Positions 7,147-14,911 of a DNA stretch of 64,000 nt are shown piece by piece. Below the pieces are notes generated by a model. It was given only the letters and a program-made list of their open reading frames with translations. It was not told where the DNA came from and did not search any database. The translations under genes and the position numbers were made by a program. The DNA is from Hyphomicrobium sp. Its GTDB lineage: Bacteria; Pseudomonadota; Alphaproteobacteria; Rhizobiales; Hyphomicrobiaceae. The DNA lies in contig JALHOF010000009.1 in NCBI GenBank assembly GCA_022843145.1, positions 61,025 through 125,024 of the forward strand, read 5' to 3'. How positions within the stretch are numbered: position 1 is the first letter of the stretch; every line of letters begins with the position of its first letter.

Positions 7147-8268
7147 ATGACCACGCACGCACCGTCAACCACCACGAAGACCATGCGCCCGCCAGCCGGC
7201 GCTGGCCCCATCGCGTGGATGCGCCAGAACCTGTTCGCGACGCCCGTCGATGCGCTGCTGACGTTCGCCGGGCTCTACATCGTCTATCGCCTGCTCGGCG
7301 GCTTCATCGACTGGGCGCTCGTGAGCGCGACGTGGACCGGCGACGACGGCAAGGCCTGTTCCCGCGACGGCGCGGGCGCGTGCTGGCCGTTCATCTGGCA
7401 TAAGTTCGGGCTGTTCATGTCGGGCCGCTTTCCCGATGCCGAGCGCTGGCGCATCTATCTCACGTACGGGCTGGCGCTCGCCGGACTCGTGCCGCTGATG
7501 ATTCCGGGCGTGCCGGGCAAGCTGTGGCTGTTCATCTACATGCTCGGCGTGTTTCCACTTCTCGCCTTCGTTCTGCTGAGCGGCGGCATGTTCGGCCTAT
7601 CCCACGTGCCGACGGAACTGTGGGGCGGCCTGTTGGTGACGCTGGTCGTCGCCTGCGTCGGCATCGCGGCGTCGTTCCCGCTCGGTATTCTTCTTGCGCT
7701 CGGGCGGCGGTCGGAGCTGCCGATCGTACGCTGGGTGTCGATCGGGTTCATCGAGATCGTGCGCGGCGTGCCGCTGGTCACGATGCTGTTCTTCGCCTCC
7801 GTCATGCTGCCGCTGTTCCTTCCCGAGAACGTCACTTTCGACAAGCTCCTGCGCGCGCTGATCGGCGTCGCGCTGTTCTCGGCGGCCTATCTCGCGGAGG
7901 TGATCCGCGGCGGCTTGCAGGCGATCCCGCGCGGTCAACTCGAGGCTGCGGACGCGCTGGGCTTGAGCTATTGGCAGAAGATGGGGCTCATCGTGCTTCC
8001 GCAGGCGCTGAAGCTCGTCATCCCCGGCATCGTCAACTCGTTCATCGCGCTGTTCAAGGACACGAGCCTCGTCCTGATCATCGGTCTCTTCGACCTTCTT
8101 GGAATAGTTCAGCAGTCGGTGCAGGCCGACGCGAAGTGGTTCTCGCCGTCGACCTCCACGACCGGCTATTTCTTCGCCGGGTTCATCTTCTGGATCTTCT
8201 GCTTCGGCATGAGCCGGTATTCGAGCTTCATCGAGCGCCGCCTCGGCATCGGCGACCGAAAGTCGTAG
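7147..8268 (+). CDS. aapM: Amino-acid ABC transporter permease (AapM-like)
   Basis: The second permease has 373 residues and starts 3 bp after the aapQ stop. It contains the conserved loop AIPRGQLEAADALGLSYWQK followed by LIVLPQALKLVIPGIVNSFI, and the family's C-terminal SRYSSFIERRLGIG. The N-terminal long periplasmic insertion is again typical of AapM/BztC. It ends the transporter operon; the next gene is convergent. Confidence 0.92.
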   Translation: MTTHAPSTTTKTMRPPAGAGPIAWMRQNLFATPVDALLTFAGLYIVYRLLGGFIDWALVSATWTGDDGKACSRDGAGACWPFIWHKFGLFMSGRFPDAERWRIYLTYGLALAGLVPLMIPGVPGKLWLFIYMLGVFPLLAFVLLSGGMFGLSHVPTELWGGLLVTLVVACVGIAASFPLGILLALGRRSELPIVRWVSIGFIEIVRGVPLVTMLFFASVMLPLFLPENVTFDKLLRALIGVALFSAAYLAEVIRGGLQAIPRGQLEAADALGLSYWQKMGLIVLPQALKLVIPGIVNSFIALFKDTSLVLIIGLFDLLGIVQQSVQADAKWFSPSTSTTGYFFAGFIFWIFCFGMSRYSSFIERRLGIGDRKS

Positions 8269-8325
8269 CGCCCGGTCGTAGGAGGGGAAGCGGGCACGCT
8301 TTTTCCGCGTCAGTGAATCAGGCAG

Positions 8326-9453
8326 TCAAACCTGCACCAGCATTCCCGCGACCATCTCGCCGATGGCGAGCGACGAGGTGAGCCCGGGGCTTTCGATACC
8401 GTAAAGCGCGATGAGGCGTTCCATGCCGTGCGTCTGCGGTCCGTGGATGGCGAAGTCGGCGGCCGGCTCGCCTGCGCGATAGATCTTCGGACGGATGCCG
8501 GTATAGCCGGGGTGCAGGGCGCCATCCGGCAGCGCAGGCCAGTAGCGGCGGATCTCGCGATAAAACCGCGCCGCGCGCGCGCCGTCCTGGTCCTCGAACT
8601 CATAGTCGATGTCGTCCGTCCACGCGATGTCGGGGCCGAACTTGGCCTGCCCCGCGACGTCCAGCGTCAGATGCACACCGAGCCACGCACCGTCGGGCAT
8701 CGGATAGACGAGGTGGCGGAACGGCGCGCGTCCGGACAATGAGAAATAGTGACCTTTGGCCGTGTATGTCGCGGGCGGCGTGTAGGTGCCGCCGCCACGA
8801 AAGAGCGTGCGTGCCACGTCCGTGCCCCCTAGTCCGGCGGCGATAACGAGGTTCCGCGCGAAAATCGGGGTCGCAACGCCGCCGCTTAACGTTTCGACGA
8901 CGAAATCGCCGTCTGCCTTGCGCGCGATCGCCGTCACCGTGGTCGAGAGCACGACGCTGCCGCCGCGCGATGTCAGATGACCTTCGAGCGCCGCCATCAA
9001 TCCGTGACTGTCGACGACGCCGGTGGACGGAGACAGCAGCGCCGCGACGCACGCGACCTCGGGTTCGAGCGCATGGACGTCGGTCGCCCCGAGGCGGACC
9101 AGATCACCGACGCCATTCTGCGCGGCGGTTTGGGCAATCGCGTCAAGGCGGGGCAACTCGGCCTCCGAGGTGGCAACCAGCAGCTTGCCGCAGCGGCGCG
9201 CGGCAACGCCGTTTTCGTCGCAGAACGCGTACAGCATGGCCTTGCCGCTGACGCAAAGACGCGCGCGCAGACTGCCCTTTGGATAGTAGAGGCCAGCATG
9301 GATGACCTCGCTGTTGCGCGACGAGATTTCGACCCCGATGCGGTCGTTGCGTTCGAGAACCATGACCTCATGACCCCGATCCGCCAGCGACCGCGCGCAG
9401 GCGAGGCCGACCACGCCCGCGCCGACGACGAGGCATTCCACGTCAGCGCTCAT
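8326..9453 (-). CDS. FAD-dependent oxidoreductase, L-2-hydroxyglutarate oxidase-like
   Basis: The protein has 375 residues. The N-terminal dinucleotide-binding motif is VVGAGVVGLACARSL (residues 10-24), then ISSRNSEVIHAGLYYP, a block characteristic of the LhgO/L2HGDH branch of the DAO family, and a C-terminal GIESPGLTSSLAIGEMVA that closes the FAD site. It probably oxidises an L-2-hydroxy acid such as L-2-hydroxyglutarate with transfer of electrons to oxygen or quinone; the exact substrate is not proven by sequence. GGAGG precedes the start. It is convergent with the transporter operon and divergent from sbcD. Confidence 0.85.
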   Translation of the reverse strand: MSADVECLVVGAGVVGLACARSLADRGHEVMVLERNDRIGVEISSRNSEVIHAGLYYPKGSLRARLCVSGKAMLYAFCDENGVAARRCGKLLVATSEAELPRLDAIAQTAAQNGVGDLVRLGATDVHALEPEVACVAALLSPSTGVVDSHGLMAALEGHLTSRGGSVVLSTTVTAIARKADGDFVVETLSGGVATPIFARNLVIAAGLGGTDVARTLFRGGGTYTPPATYTAKGHYFSLSGRAPFRHLVYPMPDGAWLGVHLTLDVAGQAKFGPDIAWTDDIDYEFEDQDGARAARFYREIRRYWPALPDGALHPGYTGIRPKIYRAGEPAADFAIHGPQTHGMERLIALYGIESPGLTSSLAIGEMVAGMLVQV

Positions 9454-9539
9454 CGCGGCCTCCGGCGCGGCCCAGCCGCCTCCCGTCAGCCAGAGTTATC
9501 CACAGGCGTCTCCGCTCTGCGCGGGGGCTCTTGATTGCC

Positions 9540-9554
9540 GAACAAAAAGCGAAC
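9540..9554. promoter_or_regulatory. LexA (SOS) box of the alphaproteobacterial type
   Basis: GAAC-AAAAAGC-GAAC is an exact GAAC-N7-GAAC, the direct-repeat SOS box known for alphaproteobacterial LexA (GTTC-N7-GTTC on the other strand). It ends 12 bp before the ATG of the sbcD-like gene, where LexA would block transcription until DNA damage. Its presence argues against the in-frame TTG start at 9531, which would place the box inside the gene. Confidence 0.72.
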
Positions 9555-9566
9555 ATACACGTCCTC

Positions 9567-10754
9567 ATGAGCTTCTCTTTTATCCATACCGCCGACTGGC
9601 AGATCGGCAAACCGTTCCGCAATTTCCCCGAGCGGGTGGCCGGCCGGCTCGAGGGTGCGCGGCTCGAAGCCATCGACCGGCTGGCGGCTGCGGCGCGGGC
9701 GCGCGGCATGACGCACGTGCTGGTCGCGGGCGACATCTGGGATAGCGACCGGCTACCGTCGCGGGTCGAGCAGCAGCCGTTGAAACGCATGGCGGCCTAC
9801 CCTGAATTACGCTGGGTGCTCATTCCGGGAAATCACGATGCGGCGCGCGCCGGCAGCGTGTGGATGCGGCTTGCCGCGCGTGGAGCGCCGCCGAATGTTG
9901 TCGCGTTGACCGAGCCGCGTCTGTTCGAGGTTGCGCCCGGAGTGATGTTGTTGCCCGCGCCGCTCCTGTCGCGCAGCGCCGGACGTGATCCGACGCTGTG
10001 GATGGACGACGCTGCAACTCCGTCCGGCGTTTTGCGGGTTGGTCTGGCGCACGGCTCGGTGCAGGGCTTCGGTTCCGACGGCGATCCGGACGGTTTGATC
10101 GACGCTGCGCGCGCCAAGCGGGCGGGGCTCGACTATCTGGCGCTGGGCGATTGGCACGGCACCACGCGCATCAACGCCCGCACCTGGTATTCGGGCACGC
10201 CGGAGCCGGAGCGTTTCAAGGACAACGAGCCGGGCGAGGCGCTGGCGGTGACGATCGCGGGCCCGGGCGCCGAACCTACGGTCGAGCGCATCGCGACCGG
10301 GCACTATGTCTGGGTTTCGGCCGCCACCGAAATTTCCGATGCGGCGGATCTCGCGAGGATCGAGCGGGATCTGCGGGCACGGGGCACATTGCTGAACCGT
10401 ATGCTGGTTCGGCTCGTGCTGCGCGGGCATTTGCCGCCGAGCGACCTCTACCGAATCGAAGCGTGGCGCGATGGGCTCGAGGCGGAGGTCGAGCATCTGG
10501 CTTGCGACGCAAGCGCTGTTGGCGTGTCGGGCGGCGACATCGACCTCGAACTGTTCGGCGCCGCGGGGGAACTGCGGCGCAGCGCGGAACTCTTGTGCGC
10601 GCGGGCCGCCGATGCACAGAACCCGCGCGCGTCGGACGCCGCGGAAGGATTGAAACGGCTCGTCGGCATTCTCGCCGAGTTGCGATCGCGCGGCGGCGGT
10701 ACGTCATCCGGCGACGACGACGGACGCCCCGCCGGGCGCGGAGGCGCATCGTGA
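9567..10754 (+). CDS. sbcD: SbcD/Mre11-like DNA repair exonuclease subunit (YhaO type)
   Basis: The protein has 395 residues. It is a calcineurin-like metallophosphoesterase: motif I HTADWQIG (residues 7-14), motif II VAGDIWDS, motif III IPGNHDAA, then GLAHGSV and LALGDWHG. In Mre11/SbcD the first motif normally reads D-x-H; here the His is replaced by Gln (DWQ), while the other metal ligands are present. It should act as the nuclease half of a complex with the next gene's SbcC-like ATPase in processing DNA ends. Its stop overlaps the next gene's GTG start (GTGA), indicating translational coupling. LexA control is predicted from the upstream box. Confidence 0.85.
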   Translation: MSFSFIHTADWQIGKPFRNFPERVAGRLEGARLEAIDRLAAAARARGMTHVLVAGDIWDSDRLPSRVEQQPLKRMAAYPELRWVLIPGNHDAARAGSVWMRLAARGAPPNVVALTEPRLFEVAPGVMLLPAPLLSRSAGRDPTLWMDDAATPSGVLRVGLAHGSVQGFGSDGDPDGLIDAARAKRAGLDYLALGDWHGTTRINARTWYSGTPEPERFKDNEPGEALAVTIAGPGAEPTVERIATGHYVWVSAATEISDAADLARIERDLRARGTLLNRMLVRLVLRGHLPPSDLYRIEAWRDGLEAEVEHLACDASAVGVSGGDIDLELFGAAGELRRSAELLCARAADAQNPRASDAAEGLKRLVGILAELRSRGGGTSSGDDDGRPAGRGGAS

Positions 10755-13423
10755 AGCTCAGCGCAATTCGGGTCCGTAACGTCGAGCGATTTACTGTGCC
10801 GACGGCCGTGGAAAAGCTGTCGGGTGGTCTCGATGTCCTGACCGAAGGCAACGAGTTCGGCAAGTCGACGCTGTTCCGCGCGATCGAAGCCGTGTTCCTG
10901 ACAAAGCATTCCGTTTCGGGCGCGGCGCTGGATCGTATGCGGCCCTACGGCGGGGGCGAGCCGCTGATCGAGGCCGACTTCGAAGCCGGCGGCCGCGCAT
11001 TTCGCATCCGCAAGCAGTTCGGGCGCGGCAAGGGCGCGGAGCTCTACGACCTCGCCACGACCGCCACCCTAGCACGCGGCGTCGAGGCCGAGGACGAACT
11101 CACTCGTCTGATCGGCGCGGGGGACGGCAAATCGAACCGGCTCGGACTATTGTGGGTCGGCCAGCGGCGGTCGCTCGATCCCGCCGACCCCGATCACGGG
11201 AAGGATCGCGGCGAGCGCGGCGCGCTGCAGTCCGCCATCGAACGGGAGATCGAAACCGTCACGTCTGGGGCCGAAGCCGGACTTGTCCGCGCTCGCTTGA
11301 GGGAGCTGCTGGTCCCGCTGACCGGTGGGCGGCAGAAACAGCCAAAGACCGGCAGCGGCTTCGATCTGGCTCTGAGGGACCGCGATCGCATCGCCGCCGA
11401 ACTTGCAGCGGCGCGACTTGCCGAAACAGCGGCATCGGATCGTCTGACGCGGCTCGAACACTTGATCGCCACCCGTGCAGGGGAACATTCCGCGCCTGCT
11501 CTGGCGGTGTTGGCGGACCGTCTCAAGGCGGCGCGCGCGGCGCACGAACAGGCGCGATCGGCGCGGCAGCGGCTCGATCGGGCGTTGGCCGAGCACGAGA
11601 AGGCGGCAGGGATCGATGCAACGAGAGCCCGCGCGCTCGCAGATTTCGATGCCGCCCTGGCGGACTTGGCGCGGATCGACGCTGAAGTGGCTCCCGCCGC
11701 CGAGCAGCGGCGTCATGCAGCGGAGCAGCTCTCCGTGTTGGAGCAGCGCGTTGCCAAAGCGGCGGCCGAAGCCGCAGGGCTCGCAGGAGAAGAGGTGCAC
11801 AATCGCGCAGCGCTAACCGCCCATGACGCGGCGGAGCGCCGGCGCGCAGTGGCCGAGCGTCTGGCGCGGGCGAGCCGCGACCTCGGTGCCGCACGGTCGC
11901 TCGAAGCGGATGTAGCCTCCAGCACCGCACGCCTCGCGGAAAATCCGGCGACTGCGGAGCGGGCGCGCGATATAGAAGCAGCGGCGTGCGAAGCCTCGCG
12001 CTGGGGCGATCGGCTCGCTGCGCATCGGCAGGCATCGGCGCCGCGCATCACTGTGGCACTCGAGCCAGGCGGCGCCGGACGCGTCCGTGCTGGCGAGCAG
12101 GTGCTCGCGACAGGCGACGAACTGCTGGCCGACCGGCCCGTCGAGCTATCCATTGCTGGCGTCGGCGTCATCACCATCGCACCCGCCATATCGGCCGACA
12201 CGGCCGACCTCGCCGTCCGTCACGCTTCAGCCGACCGTGAGCTTCAGGCGGCGCTCGGCCGCGCCGGGGTGGCGACGGTCGCGGATGCGACCGCGAGACG
12301 CGATGCTCGGCTAGCCGACGAGCAGGCGCTCGACGTTGCGCGCCAGACGCTGGCTCGGATTGCCGCAAGTGGATCGGCTGGGCTCGCGCAGGTGGTCGCC
12401 GCGCTTTCATCCGAGCATGCGGCGCTGCCCGAGGGCGCGTTGCTCGCCGACCGGGCCGCGGCTGATGCCACACTCGTCGAACTGTCGCGTCGCCGATCGG
12501 CGGCCGAGACCGCTCGCGAAGCGGTGGGCCGCGACATCGACAAGGTGCGCGCTGCGTTAGCTCGTCTCGACATCGAGCACGAGGGCCGCGAGCGGCGGCG
12601 CGCCGAGATCCGGCAGAAGCTGCCGCCGGACGCCGCGCGAGACGGAGAGCGGGCGCGGTTGCGGCAAGCGGCCGAAGAAAGCTCGTCCTTCGCGCGTGAA
12701 GCGTTGCGTGCGGTGGAGGCACTGCGGGAAGTGGCGCCGGACGAGCAGAGGCTGGCGGACCTTGCGTCGGCTGTCGCGCTGCTCGAAGTCGAGGTCGAAA
12801 GGCGCAACAGGGCGGCCCGTGACCTCGATGTCGAAATCAGCAAGCTCGAAGGTCTGATCGAGCAGGCGGGCGAGGAGGGCGCGACGACCCGCGTGAAGGA
12901 ACTCGAAGGCGCGCTGGAGTTGGCCGAAGACACCGTTGGGCGGTTCGAGACCGAAAAACGCGGATTACTCGAACTCGACGATGTGCTGGCGACTGCCGAA
13001 GCTGAACAGCGCGAACGGTTCCTGTCGCCGGTGACACAACGACTCGCGCCGTATCTCGCGATCGTTTTTCCGGAGTCTGAGTTGAGGTTTGGTGACGGCT
13101 ACCGGGTGACTGATTTCGTGCGCGAAGGACGCGGCGAGGAGGTCGCCGCCTTGAGCGACGGCACGCGCGAGCAATTGGCCGTGCTGGTGCGGTTGGGCTT
13201 CGGGCGGTTGCTCGCGGAGGGTGGACGGCCGGCGCCGCTGATCCTTGACGACGCGTTGGTCTATTCCGACGACGCCCGGATCGGGCGGATGTACGAGGCG
13301 CTGGTCAGCGCGTCAGTACACCACCAGGTGATGGTGCTGACCTGCCGTGTCGGGTTGTTCACCGGACTGCTGCAGCGCCTCGGCGGCCATAAGGTGTCCG
13401 CCGAACGCTGGCTGCTGACCTAG
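10751..13423 (+). CDS. sbcC: SbcC/Rad50-like ATPase without zinc hook (YhaN type)
   Basis: The protein has 890 residues. The N-terminus has the SMC-like Walker A GNEFGKST (33-40); the C-terminus has the signature-like LSDGTREQ (801-808) and Walker B LILDDALVYSDD (about 830-841), where the usual catalytic Glu after the second Asp is an Ala-type position, as in some YhaN relatives. Between them lie long Ala/Arg/Glu-rich coiled coils. No CxxC zinc hook is visible; instead a beta-rich, Gly/Pro-containing insert sits at about residues 430-480 at the tip of the coils. GTG start overlaps the sbcD stop by 4 bases. Role: ATP-driven DNA end processing with the nuclease subunit. Confidence 0.83.
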   Translation: MKLSAIRVRNVERFTVPTAVEKLSGGLDVLTEGNEFGKSTLFRAIEAVFLTKHSVSGAALDRMRPYGGGEPLIEADFEAGGRAFRIRKQFGRGKGAELYDLATTATLARGVEAEDELTRLIGAGDGKSNRLGLLWVGQRRSLDPADPDHGKDRGERGALQSAIEREIETVTSGAEAGLVRARLRELLVPLTGGRQKQPKTGSGFDLALRDRDRIAAELAAARLAETAASDRLTRLEHLIATRAGEHSAPALAVLADRLKAARAAHEQARSARQRLDRALAEHEKAAGIDATRARALADFDAALADLARIDAEVAPAAEQRRHAAEQLSVLEQRVAKAAAEAAGLAGEEVHNRAALTAHDAAERRRAVAERLARASRDLGAARSLEADVASSTARLAENPATAERARDIEAAACEASRWGDRLAAHRQASAPRITVALEPGGAGRVRAGEQVLATGDELLADRPVELSIAGVGVITIAPAISADTADLAVRHASADRELQAALGRAGVATVADATARRDARLADEQALDVARQTLARIAASGSAGLAQVVAALSSEHAALPEGALLADRAAADATLVELSRRRSAAETAREAVGRDIDKVRAALARLDIEHEGRERRRAEIRQKLPPDAARDGERARLRQAAEESSSFAREALRAVEALREVAPDEQRLADLASAVALLEVEVERRNRAARDLDVEISKLEGLIEQAGEEGATTRVKELEGALELAEDTVGRFETEKRGLLELDDVLATAEAEQRERFLSPVTQRLAPYLAIVFPESELRFGDGYRVTDFVREGRGEEVAALSDGTREQLAVLVRLGFGRLLAEGGRPAPLILDDALVYSDDARIGRMYEALVSASVHHQVMVLTCRVGLFTGLLQRLGGHKVSAERWLLT

Positions 13424-13455
13424 CCCGCGATAATCCGCCAGCCGCGCCGCACGGA

Positions 13456-13953
13456 TCAGGCCGCAGGGAACGGCGAGACGATCCCGCTCGTCGACGGAGC
13501 CGGCTCGGGACGCGGTGTATCCATCGTTAGTGGATCGCTGGAGCGTCGCGACTTGCCCTCGAAGAACGCGCCCTGCTCGATGGCGAGCGCTTGATGGAAC
13601 ACGTCACCTTCGACGTGGCAGGACGATTGCAGCATGACGCGCTTGCCGCGTATCGAGCCCATCACGTGTCCGCGCACCACGACTTCGTCGGCGATGATGC
13701 TGCCGGTGATTCGCGCGCGCTCACCGACCACTACGTGCGTGCCGCTGATATCACCCTGCACCTCGCCGTCGATTTGAACCTCGCCCTTGGAAACGAGGTT
13801 GCCGCTGATCAGGAGGTCGGCGGCGATGACGGAGGGTGCGTTCCGCTCGGCGCGCGGTTGCAGCGGCGCGGGCCGGGTGCTGCCGGTCGAGAACGGAGCC
13901 GGCGCGGCGGCTTTTGGCAATTCTGGTTCCGACTTCTTGAAACTCGGCAACAT
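13456..13953 (-). CDS. Bactofilin-family polymer-forming protein
   Basis: The protein has 165 residues. A Pro/Ala-rich, probably disordered N-terminus of about 45 residues is followed by the bactofilin domain of short beta repeats: SVIAADLLISGNLVSKGEVQ, IDGEVQGDIS, VVVGERARITGSIIADEVVV, RGHVMGSIRGKRVML and HVEGDVFHQALAIEQGAFFEG. It ends in a Pro-rich tail. Bactofilins self-assemble into filaments at the membrane and help localise cell-wall or polysaccharide enzymes. The start was moved to the ATG preceded by GGAGG; an ATG 6 codons upstream lacks one. It is convergent with sbcC. Confidence 0.9.
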   Translation of the reverse strand: MLPSFKKSEPELPKAAAPAPFSTGSTRPAPLQPRAERNAPSVIAADLLISGNLVSKGEVQIDGEVQGDISGTHVVVGERARITGSIIADEVVVRGHVMGSIRGKRVMLQSSCHVEGDVFHQALAIEQGAFFEGKSRRSSDPLTMDTPRPEPAPSTSGIVSPFPAA

Positions 13954-14125
13954 GACGCAGCACCTCCACACATTGGACTACGACAACTTCGACTACGACA
14001 ACACACGACAGCGACAGCAAATCCGATTGCCGCATCCGACGAAGTTGCCAACGCCGGATGTCGGCTAGGACGCGGTAGCCGAAGGCGCGGGCCCCAACCC
14101 AAAACAGGTTTTCTTACCATATCCC

Positions 14126-14155
14126 GCGGCCTTGGTCATTCCTGACCGTGGCCGC
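14126..14155. terminator. Hairpin downstream of the peroxiredoxin gene
   Basis: GCGGCC/GGCCGC outer arms and GGTCA/TGACC inner arms form a long imperfect stem between the bcp stop and the bactofilin start. There is no clean T tract, so it may be a factor-assisted terminator or a transcript-stabilising hairpin. Confidence 0.45.
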
Positions 14156-14201
14156 AAGTTGGTCAAAACGCGCGGTTTTCCCCACAACAGTTGCCCGAAT
14201 A

Positions 14202-14669
14202 TCAGTCTTTCAGGGCTTCGACCGCCGCCAAGACTTCTTCGGCATGGCCCGGGACTTTCACCTTCCGCCAGCTGCGCGCGATCTTGCCGGATTTGTCGAT
14301 CAGGAACGTCGACCGCTCGACGCCCATGTATTTCCGGCCGTACATCGATTTTTCGACCCAGACGCCGAACAGTTCTGACACGGTTTTCTCTTCGTCGGAC
14401 GCGAGGCGGACGGTGAGCTCATGCTTGCTGCGAAACTTCTGGTGGCTCTTGGCGCTGTCGGGCGAAACGCCAACGACGACGGCGCCCGCCGCCTCGAACC
14501 GATCGACGAGGCAGGAGAACTCCTTCGCCTCTTGCGTACACCCCGACGTATCGTCTTTCGGATAGAAATAGAGCACCACAGGCTTGCCCTTCAGCTTACG
14601 CAGGCTGATCGACGACCCGTCGTCGGCGGGGAGGGTGAAATCCGGGGCAGGGCTTCCATCGCTGATCAT
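14202..14669 (-). CDS. bcp: Thioredoxin-dependent peroxiredoxin, Bcp/PrxQ type
   Basis: The protein has 155 residues, the usual length for Bcp. The catalytic region is VVLYFYPKDDTSGCTQEAKEF with the peroxidatic Cys at residue 44; the resolving Cys normally five residues on is Lys here, but another Cys sits at residue 53. The later RSTFLIDKSGKI is the conserved arm of the fold. It reduces hydroperoxides with thioredoxin. The start chosen (ATG 14669) has GGAAGG upstream; an in-frame ATG twelve codons upstream would add a basic extension. Confidence 0.88.
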   Translation of the reverse strand: MISDGSPAPDFTLPADDGSSISLRKLKGKPVVLYFYPKDDTSGCTQEAKEFSCLVDRFEAAGAVVVGVSPDSAKSHQKFRSKHELTVRLASDEEKTVSELFGVWVEKSMYGRKYMGVERSTFLIDKSGKIARSWRKVKVPGHAEEVLAAVEALKD

Positions 14670-14911
14670 GTTGGGAGTGCCTTCCTTTCGTCGCTTTTTC
14701 GCCATCCACATCAGGGCATACGCGTCGCATCGGGGACCGGTTCGAACAGTGCGCGCGATAGCTGCCGAAACGCCGGTTGCTCGTGCTAGCGCGGGTCTCG
14801 TCCGGTGTGCAAGGTGCTGCAGCAAATCGTGCCGAGTCGCGACGAGACCGAACGGACGGCCACGGGGCATGGCAAGGCCGGCGGGGACCGGCGGGGGAAG
14901 AAAGAGCCGGC

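Noticed and set aside
13976-14020. Direct repeats of GACTACGACAAC upstream of the bactofilin gene
   Set aside because: Only two short copies, no palindrome or known site; too little to support a function.
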